Assembly: GCA_963769765.1 (NCBI GenBank)
Contig: CAVYNA010000003.1
Span: forward strand, 547,771 to 611,770
Length of the DNA: 64,000 nt
Reading direction: 5' to 3'
From: Bog-756 sp963769765
GTDB taxonomy: Bacteria > Actinomycetota > Acidimicrobiia > Acidimicrobiales > RAAP-2
Part shown: positions 1 through 7,650 of the stretch, in pieces
How positions within the stretch are numbered: position 1 is the stretch's first letter
How the letters are laid out: each line of letters begins with the position of its first letter
The notes under the pieces: model-generated
Seen by the model: the letters and a program-made list of their open reading frames with translations, nothing else
Databases searched by the model: none
What the model was told of the DNA's origin: nothing
Translations under genes and position numbers: made by a program

Positions 1-160
1 CCGCCCGTCCCAGCATCGCGAGGAGGTAGCCGCCGTTCGGCTTGCCGGCGATGGTCCACCGTTCGTCGACGAGGGCCTCGTAGCTGCCGGTCCCGACGGG
101 CGCGATTCCGCTGACGTCCGCGAAGGAGGCGACGGTCAGACCGTCGGCCCCGATAGTCAC
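1..160 (-). CDS. Acyl-CoA thioesterase-like protein, N-terminal fragment
   Basis: The N-terminal 53 residues of a protein whose remainder lies beyond the left edge. It reads from a GTG start, and the stretch ending in PNGGYLLAMLGRA after a conserved Trp resembles the first HotDog strand and helix of TesB-type acyl-CoA thioesterases, which hydrolyse acyl-CoA to free acid and CoA. The start overlaps the stop of the HxlR regulator gene as GTGA, so the two are probably translationally coupled. Seen: the reading frame, the PNGGYLLA motif and the overlap. Inferred: the thioesterase function, since the second HotDog domain cannot be seen. Confidence 0.6.
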   Translation of the reverse strand, partial: MTIGADGLTVASFADVSGIAPVGTGSYEALVDERWTIAGKPNGGYLLAMLGRA

Positions 161-666
161 GCCGGCTCCCCGCGCACCGCGTCGACCAACGGCTCGACCG
201 CACCCGGCCCCGCCACGGCGCGCACGTCCCGGGCGGCGAGTGGTCCCCCGCAGGCAGCGCAGACGAGGACCGCTTGGGTCGCGTGCCCGCACGCCGTGTG
301 CACGACCTCGATCGGTGCACCGCGTGGCGCGGCGTACCGGTCGCCCCACTGGCGCATGGTGGTGATGACCGGCCAGAGATCGCGACCCTTGTCGGTGAGC
401 CGGTACTCGAAGCGCGGCGGGCGGGTGGTGTACCCGACCCGCACGAAGATGCCCGCGTCGACGAGCCGCCGGAGCCGCTCGGTGAGGATGTTGCTCGAGA
501 TCCCGAGTCGGGAGCGGAACTGGTCGAAGCGGCGGACACCGAGGAACGCGTCACGGACGATGAGCATCGTCCACCACTCCCCGACGATCTCCAGGCACTG
601 CGCGACCGAACAGTGCATCTCCCCGAAACTCTTGCGCTCCACCTCTGCGATCGTAGTGAGTTGCAT
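157..666 (-). CDS. HxlR-family winged-helix transcriptional regulator
   Basis: A 169-residue regulator. The N-terminal half carries the HxlR winged helix: Cys-Ser at the start of helix 1, then EIVGEWWTMLIVRDAFLG, a recognition helix around ISSNILTERLRRLVDAGI, and a wing ending in the YRLTDKG motif. HxlR proteins bind DNA as dimers and often respond to redox or small ligands. The C-terminal 50 residues contain two Cys-x2-Cys-like clusters (TACGH and VCAACGG) that could bind zinc or act as thiol switches. I chose the ATG at 666 because the domain begins right after it. There is no Shine-Dalgarno, and the start lies inside a perfect palindrome, which suggests autoregulation. It sits between an acyltransferase and a thioesterase gene. 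Confidence 0.88.
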   Translation of the reverse strand: MQLTTIAEVERKSFGEMHCSVAQCLEIVGEWWTMLIVRDAFLGVRRFDQFRSRLGISSNILTERLRRLVDAGIFVRVGYTTRPPRFEYRLTDKGRDLWPVITTMRQWGDRYAAPRGAPIEVVHTACGHATQAVLVCAACGGPLAARDVRAVAGPGAVEPLVDAVRGEPA

Positions 667-673
667 GATGCAA
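661..673. promoter_or_regulatory. Palindrome overlapping the hxlR start codon
   Basis: TTGCATGATGCAA is a perfect 6-1-6 inverted repeat, and the regulator's ATG lies within it on the minus strand. HxlR proteins bind short inverted repeats at their own promoters, so this is a candidate autoregulatory operator. No binding data are available. Confidence 0.45.
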
Positions 674-731
674 TGCCATCTTCGACGGTGCTCCGGACGG
701 TGGCCGGGGAGTGTGGGCGTGCTCGAGAGCC

Positions 732-1565
732 CTACCCGATGACCGGGAACCTGCGCTCGGCCGCCAGCCGGTCGAGCGTGGCCTGCATGACGTCGACCAC
801 CTCGTCGTAGCAGTGGCGCACGACGGCGTCGTCGTCCGCGTCCTCGGGTCCGTACTGGCGGGTCCAGTCGATCGGCTCGCCGAGCTCGACGGTGATCTTC
901 GACGGGAGCGGCCACGTCGGGATGCCGCCCGGGACGAGACCGAGGGGTGGTCCGAGCACGAGCGGCCAGGTCTTGATCCGGAACAGTCGGTCGATGCCGG
1001 ACAATCTGGCGAACCGCTCACCGCGGGCCAGCACGATGACCGTCTCGTGCGCTCCGATGGAGACCGCCGGCACCACCGGGACACGGGTCCGCAACGCGAG
1101 GCGGACGAAGCCGCAGCGGTCACCGAACGCGATCCGGTTCCGCTCGGAGAATGGCCGGAACACCTCGTAGTCACCGCCGGGGAAGACGCAGAGGATCCCC
1201 CCCGACGTGAGGATCGCCTCCGCATCCTGCTGGCCGGCTTCGATGGCACCCGCCCGGCGGAGCACGGCACCGATACCGGGGATCCCGAGGAGGAAGGAGT
1301 GGAAGAGCGCGTAGAGCGGCTCCTCTTCGCCGCGCTCGCGCCACCAGGCGGTGAGGAGAACCGGAAGATCCGGAGGAGTCTGGCCGCCTGAGTGGTTGCC
1401 CACGACGAGGAACGGGCCCCGCTCGGGGAGCCGCTCGAAGCCGGTGACCGATGGCCGGAAGTAGGACGCGTAGATCTCGAGGATGGGCCGGACCGCACGG
1501 AGGAAATCGGGGTCGCGCAGGGCGCCCGCCTCGACCACCGGGGCCCTGTCGTCGCCGGATGTCAT
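732..1565 (-). CDS. Lysophospholipid acyltransferase family protein (PlsC-like)
   Basis: A 277-residue acyltransferase predicted to move an acyl chain from acyl-CoA to a glycerol phosphate or similar acceptor at the membrane. Motif I appears as VVGNHSGGQTPPD, a variant of the usual NHx4D in which the Asp is spaced further from the His. A later VFPGGDYEVFRP stretch corresponds to the family's FPEG-type substrate-binding motif. The start ATG overlaps the stop of the WS/DGAT gene as ATGA, so the two are likely translationally coupled. Together with WS/DGAT it would supply and consume glycerolipid intermediates for storage lipid. The longer frame back to 1877 is antisense-like noise. The exact acceptor cannot be read from sequence. 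Confidence 0.85.
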   Translation of the reverse strand: MTSGDDRAPVVEAGALRDPDFLRAVRPILEIYASYFRPSVTGFERLPERGPFLVVGNHSGGQTPPDLPVLLTAWWRERGEEEPLYALFHSFLLGIPGIGAVLRRAGAIEAGQQDAEAILTSGGILCVFPGGDYEVFRPFSERNRIAFGDRCGFVRLALRTRVPVVPAVSIGAHETVIVLARGERFARLSGIDRLFRIKTWPLVLGPPLGLVPGGIPTWPLPSKITVELGEPIDWTRQYGPEDADDDAVVRHCYDEVVDVMQATLDRLAAERRFPVIG

Positions 1566-2968
1566 CCGACGCGGGGCGCGGTCGGCACCGACCTGGCCAC
1601 GGCCTCGCGGAGCTCGGCCAGTGAGCCGTGCAGCGCGTCGGCGAGGGCCCAGGGGTCGGGGACGCTCACAGGGCAGCCCAGGACCGAGACCTGCAGGGCG
1701 CCGGCGTAGCTCCAGGCGGTGATGTTCAGCCCGATCCCCTCGAGGATCGGACCGACCGAGTACAGGGCGGACAGCGTCGCCTCGCCGTAGCGGAGCGGTT
1801 CGGGCGGTCCGGGGACGCTCGAGAGCACCAGATTGACCGGCGGCCGGAGGTGGTCGGCCAGTCCGGACCGTCCCCACGCCCGGACGACCAGTGCGTAGAG
1901 CTGAGGTGGGACGAGGTCGGCGCGCCGTTCGAGGAGGTCGTTGCCGAGCACCGCGCGCACGTCCTTCGCCGCGGTCGCGACTTCACGGATGTGGTGCAGC
2001 CGTTCGAGTGGATCGGCGAGATCGGTGCCGATGGAGACGTAGAGATTGTCGACCCGGTTGCCGCCGAGACGCGACTCGCTGCGGTCGGTCGCGACGGGGA
2101 CGCTCGCGATGAGTGAACGCAGCGGCAGCGCACCCCGGTGGGCAAGATAGGTCCGCACGGCCCCACTGCAGATCGCGAGGTAGACGTGGTTGAGCGTCGC
2201 TCCGGTCGCCCGCCGGACGGCCTTCACCTCGTCGAGCTCGAGAGTCGTCATGGCGAAGGTCCGCTCGGGCACGAGTGAGACGTTGAACGGGGTCTTCGGC
2301 GCGTCGAAGGGCAGGGGCGGGCGGATCGTCGCGCTCCGACGAAGCCGTTCCGACTCGCGCATCCCGCGGAGCGAGCTCGCGGCCAGGCCCGGCAGCTCGC
2401 GAGCGCGGTCCAGGTGGGCGCGGGCGGACAGTGCCAGCAGCGTCCGGCGGGTCGGCAGCGGATCGGGCCGCCAGGCCTCGTGCGCACCTCCGTCGCGCTC
2501 TGCCAGCGCCTGGCGGAGCAATGCGACCGTGGCCGCACCGTCCGCGACCGCATGGTGCACCTTCGCGACGACCGCCACCCGGTCGCCCGCCAGGCCCTCC
2601 ACGACGGTCAGCTCCCAGAGCGGTCGGTCCCGCGGCAAGGGAGTGCCGGCCACCTCGGCGACGACGGCTGCGAGCTCGCGGTCGCCACCCGGCGGGGCTG
2701 CCCGTCGGTGCCGCACGTGGCGTGCGAGCTCGAAATCGGGATCCTCGACCCACACCGGATGGCCGAACCCGAACGGGACCGGTACCGCGCGCCGACGGAA
2801 CGGCGGCAACCGGTCGAGCCGCCGCCCGAAGCGCTCGACGATCTGGTCGAAGGAGGCACGGTCGACAAGTCCCGACATGTCGAAGACGGCGACCTTGAGC
2901 GTGTGCATGTGCGTGGCATGCGTCTCGGAGTAGAGGAACTTTGCGTCGAGCCCGAGCATCGGCTCCAC
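1562..2968 (-). CDS. Wax ester synthase/diacylglycerol acyltransferase (WS/DGAT)
   Basis: A 468-residue bifunctional acyltransferase that esterifies diacylglycerol or fatty alcohol with acyl-CoA to give triacylglycerol or wax ester at the inner membrane face. The catalytic HHxxxDG motif is KVHHAVADGAATVALL, within the expected N-terminal third. The conserved start LGLDAKFLYSE and the C-terminal NLVLSSVPGPPEPL and GLNITAWSY motifs are all present. It starts at GTG, 3 bases after the stop of the upstream alpha/beta hydrolase, and its stop overlaps the next acyltransferase. The operon order hydrolase, WS/DGAT, acyltransferase suits neutral-lipid turnover. A second WS/DGAT lies at 50.4 kb. Confidence 0.95.
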   Translation of the reverse strand: MEPMLGLDAKFLYSETHATHMHTLKVAVFDMSGLVDRASFDQIVERFGRRLDRLPPFRRRAVPVPFGFGHPVWVEDPDFELARHVRHRRAAPPGGDRELAAVVAEVAGTPLPRDRPLWELTVVEGLAGDRVAVVAKVHHAVADGAATVALLRQALAERDGGAHEAWRPDPLPTRRTLLALSARAHLDRARELPGLAASSLRGMRESERLRRSATIRPPLPFDAPKTPFNVSLVPERTFAMTTLELDEVKAVRRATGATLNHVYLAICSGAVRTYLAHRGALPLRSLIASVPVATDRSESRLGGNRVDNLYVSIGTDLADPLERLHHIREVATAAKDVRAVLGNDLLERRADLVPPQLYALVVRAWGRSGLADHLRPPVNLVLSSVPGPPEPLRYGEATLSALYSVGPILEGIGLNITAWSYAGALQVSVLGCPVSVPDPWALADALHGSLAELREAVARSVPTAPRVG

Positions 2969-2971
2969 GGT

Positions 2972-4333
2972 TCAGTCCCCGGTCGAGTGGGTGCGGCCGA
3001 GCCCGGAGGCGACGAGCGATTCGCGCAGGTACGTTCCGACCTGTCCGGACCAGAGGTAGCCCACATGGTTGCCCGGGTACCAGCTGATCGACGGCTCCTC
3101 CCAGTGCTCCCAGAGCATCCGGGCCTGTTCGGGGAAGGCCAGCCGGTCGCCGTAGCCCGCGTAGACGTACCGGTTCTCGCGAGAGACGTTCGGCTCGAAG
3201 CGGAGCGGTGAGACGACCCGGTAGACGTCTTCGGCGACACCGCCCAGGATCCGGTGCTCGATCGACCGCACCCGGATGTGCACGGGGCTGTGCTCGTGGA
3301 AGAGGGTCGGGAGGTCGACGACGGGGATGCCGGCCACGACCGCGTCGAATTCCTCGGTCGTGAGGCCGGCAAGGAGGGAGGCGACGTAGGCACCGAGCGA
3401 GACTCCGTAGAGCCCGATCGAGGTCGCCCCCTGCTCACGCAACCACGTGAGCAACCGTCGGATGTCCCAGACGGCCTGGGAGAGACCGTGGATGGTGTTC
3501 ATCATGTCGAAGGAGAGGAAGGGCTCGCCGCTCACCCGCGTGATCTTGCGCGCGCCGTGCAGGGGAAGCACCGGCATCGCGATGTTGAGACCGAGCTCGC
3601 GGTGGAGCTTCATGACGTGGAGGCCCATGAAGTCCATGAAGGGGTAACCCATGCAGAAGCCGTGCACGCACACCAGCCACGGGCGCGTCGGATCCTCGTG
3701 TCGCACGACGGCGGCCGTCGCCGTGCGGTTCGGTTCGAACGAGGCCCACCGCTCGGAACCCGGTTCGCTCTTGCGCACCGCGAAGCCGCTTTCGTAGGAG
3801 ATGCGTTCGTAGCCGAGGCCGAGCGCCCAGCCCTGGCGCTTCGTGATCTCCTTCGCGGTGAGCGGCGGGGGGATCCGGTGGTAGGTGGCGGGGTTGGCGA
3901 GCCAGCCACGCCGAGAGTAGAGACGGCGCGCCTCGTCGAGCTCCTCGGACACCCGCACGAAGTCGGACTCGCGGGGCAGACGGTTGGGCGTCATGGCGAC
4001 GGCGAGCAGGGTCTCGTCCATCGCGACCCCCGCCGCGAACCCGAGTGAGAGGTTGGGAGCGGGAACACCCGCGGTGACCTCACCCCGGAGCGCAGTCGTG
4101 CCCATGAAGCGCACCGTCCGGGGCAGCGCGAGCGTCGCGCGGGCAAGCGCCCGCTTCGCCAAGAACCGGTTGACCGACCGGAACGGACCGACGATCCGGT
4201 CGACCAGGCTCGGCGCCGAGCCGCCCGACTGGGCGTCGCCCGGCGCGGCGATCTCCGACGGGACGCAAGGTTCGGGAGCAGCCGTGTCCGCGCCCGGTGC
4301 GTCCGCAGCCCCAGCGGAGCACGGGCTCGTCAT
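2972..4333 (-). CDS. Alpha/beta hydrolase (lipase/esterase type)
   Basis: A protein of 453 residues with an alpha/beta-hydrolase domain in its C-terminal 300 residues. The nucleophile elbow is GLYGVSLGAYVASL (GxSxG), an oxyanion-type loop occurs at CVHGFCMGYPF, and GNHVGYLW supplies the catalytic His. About 150 N-terminal residues are outside the core fold and include a low-complexity start. The ATG at 4333 is preferred because a strong GGGGAGG lies 6 bases upstream; ATGs at 4336, 4381 and 4399 are alternatives. It is the first gene of the leftward lipid operon and diverges from the acyl-CoA synthetase. A role in neutral-lipid hydrolysis is inferred from context. Confidence 0.85.
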   Translation of the reverse strand: MTSPCSAGAADAPGADTAAPEPCVPSEIAAPGDAQSGGSAPSLVDRIVGPFRSVNRFLAKRALARATLALPRTVRFMGTTALRGEVTAGVPAPNLSLGFAAGVAMDETLLAVAMTPNRLPRESDFVRVSEELDEARRLYSRRGWLANPATYHRIPPPLTAKEITKRQGWALGLGYERISYESGFAVRKSEPGSERWASFEPNRTATAAVVRHEDPTRPWLVCVHGFCMGYPFMDFMGLHVMKLHRELGLNIAMPVLPLHGARKITRVSGEPFLSFDMMNTIHGLSQAVWDIRRLLTWLREQGATSIGLYGVSLGAYVASLLAGLTTEEFDAVVAGIPVVDLPTLFHEHSPVHIRVRSIEHRILGGVAEDVYRVVSPLRFEPNVSRENRYVYAGYGDRLAFPEQARMLWEHWEEPSISWYPGNHVGYLWSGQVGTYLRESLVASGLGRTHSTGD

Positions 4334-4430
4334 CATGTGCCTCCCCGGTCCGACCAACGCCGATCGGGTCACCCGGCGCATCGTCCCTTGTAGCGCCATA
4401 CTACGTCAGGCGAGGAAGGAGCGACCGGCG

Positions 4431-6068
4431 ATGCAGTTCAACCTGGCCGATCTCTTCGAATCCGTCGCCGACTCCGTCGGAGGGCAGCTGGCGGTGGTCG
4501 CGGGCGACCGCCGCCTCACCTACGCGGACCTCGAAGACCGTTCCAACCGGCTCGCGCACCACCTTGCACGGGCCGGCGTCGGGCCGGGTGACCGCGTGGG
4601 CCTCCAGCTCCTCAACGGCAGCGAATACCTCGAGGGCATGCTCGCATGCTTCAAGGTGCGGGCCGTCCCCGTCAATGTCAACTACCGCTACGTCACGACC
4701 GAGCTGCGGTACCTCTACGAGGACGCCGGACTGGTCGGCCTCCTCTTCCATCCGGATTTCGCGCCGGCCGTCCGCGACGCGATCACGGCCATCCCCGAAC
4801 GACGGGTGGTGCTCGAGGTCCGCGGCGGTGGTGGTGCCAATGGGATCGGGGACGACTATGACGGCGCGCTCGCGGCCGCGTCGCCGGTCCGGGACTTCGC
4901 AGAGCGTTCGGCGGACGACCTCTACTGCGTCTACACCGGAGGCACGACCGGCATGCCCAAGGGCGTCCTCTGGCGCCAGGAGGACATCTTCTTCGCTGCG
5001 ATGGGCGGCGGCGACCCCTATCAACTCGGCGACCACATCTCCGCACCCGAACAGCTCACGACACGAGTGCTGCGCCCTGGAATGGTCGCGCTCCCGTGCC
5101 CACCCTTCATGCACTCGAGTGCGCACTGGCTGGCGTTCTCGATGCTCTTCGGGGGCGGCACCGTGGTGACCTTGCCGAGCGGCCGCTTCGACCCGGCGGC
5201 GACCTGGCGACTCGTCGGCGAAGAGGGGGTCAACATCCTGGTGGTCGTCGGCGATGCGATGGTCCGACCGCTCCTCGACGAGCTGGCTGCATCTCCCGGG
5301 CGCTACGAGACCGGATCACTCGTGGCAGTCGGTTCAGGAGGAGCGGTGCTCTCCCCTTCCACGAAGGCCCGCCTGGCAGAGCTCCTCCCGGGGAGGATGG
5401 TCGCGGACGCGTTCGGCTCCTCGGAGACAGGACACCTCGGCGCGCGCTCGGCCGCGACCAGCCCATCGGGGGGGCCGACGCTCCAGGTGGACGAGGACAC
5501 CCAGGTCTTCGACGACGAGCTCCAGCCGATCGTCCCGGGCTCGGGTCGCCTCGGACGGCTCGCCCGAAGTGGCCACATCCCGCTCGGCTACCTGGGCGAC
5601 CCCGAGAAGACGGCGGCGACCTTCGTGACCACTGGTGGGCGGCGGTGGTCGCTGCCGGGAGACGTCGCCACAGTGGCCTCGGACGGCACGATCAGCGTGC
5701 TCGGTCGTGGGTCGCTGTCGATCAACACCGGCGGCGAGAAGGTCTTCCCGGACGAGGTCGAGGCCGCGATCAAAGCCTGCCCGGAGATCGAGGACGCCCT
5801 GGTCGTCGGGGTCTCCGACGACCACTACGGCGAGCGGGTCGTCGCCGTCGTCTCCGTCCGACCGGGTTCCGTCATCGACACCGAGCGCGTCCGGGATCAG
5901 TGCCGCGACCGGCTGGCCGGCTACAAGCTCCCGCGTCAGGTCGTGGTCGTGCCGACCATCGTGCGCTCCCCTTCCGGCAAGGCCGACTACCGCTGGGCGA
6001 AGGAGCTCGCCGTGACAGCGGACCGATCCGGACCTCCGTCACGGCGCGGCGGTTCCGAAGGGACCTGA
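4431..6068 (+). CDS. Acyl-CoA synthetase (AMP-forming, FadD-like)
   Basis: A 545-residue adenylate-forming ligase that activates a carboxylic acid to acyl-AMP and then acyl-CoA. The phosphate-binding loop YTGGTTGMPKGV is at about residues 168-179. FGSSETG, the LPGDV region and the C-terminal SPSGKADYRWAKE with the catalytic Lys are all in order. The ATG at 4431 follows AGGAAGGAG at good spacing; the longer frame back to 3984 is antisense to the hydrolase. It is divergent from the lipid operon across a gap of about 97 bases, so the promoters are close. The chain length of the substrate is not readable. Confidence 0.93.
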   Translation: MQFNLADLFESVADSVGGQLAVVAGDRRLTYADLEDRSNRLAHHLARAGVGPGDRVGLQLLNGSEYLEGMLACFKVRAVPVNVNYRYVTTELRYLYEDAGLVGLLFHPDFAPAVRDAITAIPERRVVLEVRGGGGANGIGDDYDGALAAASPVRDFAERSADDLYCVYTGGTTGMPKGVLWRQEDIFFAAMGGGDPYQLGDHISAPEQLTTRVLRPGMVALPCPPFMHSSAHWLAFSMLFGGGTVVTLPSGRFDPAATWRLVGEEGVNILVVVGDAMVRPLLDELAASPGRYETGSLVAVGSGGAVLSPSTKARLAELLPGRMVADAFGSSETGHLGARSAATSPSGGPTLQVDEDTQVFDDELQPIVPGSGRLGRLARSGHIPLGYLGDPEKTAATFVTTGGRRWSLPGDVATVASDGTISVLGRGSLSINTGGEKVFPDEVEAAIKACPEIEDALVVGVSDDHYGERVVAVVSVRPGSVIDTERVRDQCRDRLAGYKLPRQVVVVPTIVRSPSGKADYRWAKELAVTADRSGPPSRRGGSEGT

Positions 6069-6106
6069 CCACTCCTTCCCGAGATCGCTCCGGACCGGCC
6101 GTCGCG

Positions 6107-6112
6107 TATCGT
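6107..6112 (+). promoter_or_regulatory. -10 element for leaderless start at 6118
   Basis: TATCGT lies 5 bases before the ATG at 6118, and no Shine-Dalgarno is present. Transcription would begin at or within a base or two of the start codon. It is one of seven such arrangements in the window. Confidence 0.5.
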
Positions 6113-6117
6113 GCCCC

Positions 6118-6954
6118 ATGCCCTCCTCCAGGATCGCAGCGACCCACCGCTGGGCGACGACGGCAGGCGAGCTCCGCGTCCCGGAGATCACGGCGTGGTT
6201 CTGGATCATCAAGGGGCTGTCGACCGCAATGGGGGAGTCGACCTCCGACTACCTGGTCCACGCCATCTCGCCGGCGAGCGCAGTTGCGTTGGGCTTCGTC
6301 GGGCTGGTGGTGGCGCTGATCCTCCAGTTCCGGATGGCCAGGTACGTCGCGTGGACCTACTGGCTCGCCGTCGTCATGGTCGGGATCTTCGGCACGATGG
6401 CCGCCGACGTGCTGCACGTGAGGTTCGGGGTCTCGTACACGGTCTCGGCCACGTTCTACGCCGTCGTCCTCGCGACGGTCTTCATCTCGTGGCGACGGGT
6501 CGAGCGGACGCTCTCGATCCACAGCGTCGACACGCCGCGCCGTGAGGCCTTCTACTGGGCGGCGGTGGTCGCCACGTTCGCCATGGGCACCGCACTCGGC
6601 GACTTCACCGCGTTCACGCTGCACCTGGGGTACTTCACCTCGACGTTGCTCTTCGCGTTCGTGATCGCGATCCCGGCGATCGGCTTCCGCCGGTTCCGCT
6701 GGAACGCGATCTTCTCGTTCTGGTTCGCCTATGTCGTCACCCGTCCGCTCGGTGCATCGATCGCGGACGCCCTCGGCAAGCCGACGGCGGTCGGCGGGCT
6801 CGGCATCGGCAACGGGGTCGTCGCGCTCGCGTTCGGCCTCACGATCCTGTCGCTGGTCTGGTACCTCGCGGTCACCGAGGTCGACGTGCGGGCCGCTCCG
6901 GCGATGGCGCGCGATCGCATCAACGGGACGCGTCGGCGACCGCCTGGCAGGTGA
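6118..6954 (+). CDS. Membrane protein with DUF347 repeats (COG4705 type)
   Basis: A 278-residue integral membrane protein with about eight hydrophobic segments arranged as two homologous halves. The DUF347 signature recurs: WIIKGLSTAMGESTSDYL near residue 30, and YWAAVVATFAMGTALGDFTA near 145, each with a polar G-E/D-D motif inside a membrane helix. Family members are of uncertain function; some are reported as Mn- or cation-related membrane proteins, but this is not settled. The start is ATG 5 bases after a TATCGT hexamer, fitting a leaderless transcript. No operon partner is evident; DUF302 follows 141 bases on. Confidence 0.88.
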   Translation: MPSSRIAATHRWATTAGELRVPEITAWFWIIKGLSTAMGESTSDYLVHAISPASAVALGFVGLVVALILQFRMARYVAWTYWLAVVMVGIFGTMAADVLHVRFGVSYTVSATFYAVVLATVFISWRRVERTLSIHSVDTPRREAFYWAAVVATFAMGTALGDFTAFTLHLGYFTSTLLFAFVIAIPAIGFRRFRWNAIFSFWFAYVVTRPLGASIADALGKPTAVGGLGIGNGVVALAFGLTILSLVWYLAVTEVDVRAAPAMARDRINGTRRRPPGR

Positions 6955-7095
6955 CGGGGCGCGCGGTGCTTGACCCGGGGTGCGACCGGCCGTAGCGTCC
7001 GGCTGCAGCACCATCACGCAACCGGTCTTTCGGCGGGCCCGGTCATCGATCCGACTCCCTCGAGGCGCGCCATTCGGCCGGAACTGGAGGACTCG

Positions 7096-7497
7096 ATGAC
7101 CATGTACCCCACGGGTCGACCCGATGTCGTCACGAAAGCGAGCCGGCGATCGGTGGCGGACACGGTCGACCGTTTCACCGACCTGCTCGCCGCACAGGAC
7201 CTCACCTGCTTTGCGGTGATCGACCAGGCGGCAGCGGCCGCGTCGATCGGGCTCGACCTGCGGGAGACGGTGCTCGTGCTCTTCGGCAGTCCGGCCGCCG
7301 GCACCCCGATCATGGCGTCTTCGCCGCTGGCCGCGCTCGACCTCCCGCTGAAGGTGGTGATCTGGGCGGATCGCGGCACGACGCGGATCTCCTACTTGGC
7401 GCCCGACGAGCTCAGCGCGCGCTATGGCATCGCGCCGGACCTCACTGAGGCGCTCCATGGCATCGACGCCCTGACCGACGCTCTCGTCGCCTCGTGA
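7096..7497 (+). CDS. DUF302 domain protein
   Basis: A 133-residue soluble protein that is almost entirely one DUF302 domain. The conserved features are the S(R)RSVADTVDRF helix near residue 20, the hydrophobic LVLFGSPAAGTPIMASSPLAALDLPLK block (described as residues about 70-96), and VVIWADRGTTRISYL. DUF302 proteins are small, widespread and of unknown biochemical role; some structures bind ligands in a hydrophobic pocket. I chose the ATG at 7096 because CTGGAGG lies 5 bases upstream; the longer frame from 6970 has atypical N-terminal sequence. It lies upstream of glnA, 153 bases away, and is probably a separate unit. Confidence 0.85.
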   Translation: MTMYPTGRPDVVTKASRRSVADTVDRFTDLLAAQDLTCFAVIDQAAAAASIGLDLRETVLVLFGSPAAGTPIMASSPLAALDLPLKVVIWADRGTTRISYLAPDELSARYGIAPDLTEALHGIDALTDALVAS

Positions 7498-7585
7498 CGG
7501 CCCGACGGCGAGCGACCATTGTGAACAGTCGATGAACACGGGACCTTCCTTCGACTTTGGCCGGCCTCCGCTCACGTCCCTCCCC

Positions 7586-7591
7586 TAGAAT
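7586..7591 (+). promoter_or_regulatory. Possible -10 element upstream of glnA
   Basis: TAGAAT sits 59 bases before the glnA GTG and is the best TANNNT match in the spacer. TTGGCC upstream is too far (23 bases) for a normal -35, so only the -10 is proposed. Confidence 0.3.
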
Positions 7592-7650
7592 TTCGCCCGC
7601 GGGCGGGCCAATCAATCTCCCGATGACCACGGTCACGGAGGGGAGGCATC

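Noticed and set aside
5872..7575. Long minus-strand frame of 567 codons
   Set aside because: It is antisense to the acyl-CoA synthetase end, DUF347 and DUF302 genes. It is Arg/Asp-rich, has no domain, and mirrors the GC bias of the real frames.
7498..7650. Riboswitch or glutamine-sensing leader before glnA
   Set aside because: I see no conserved fold or long leader; only a possible -10 is present.
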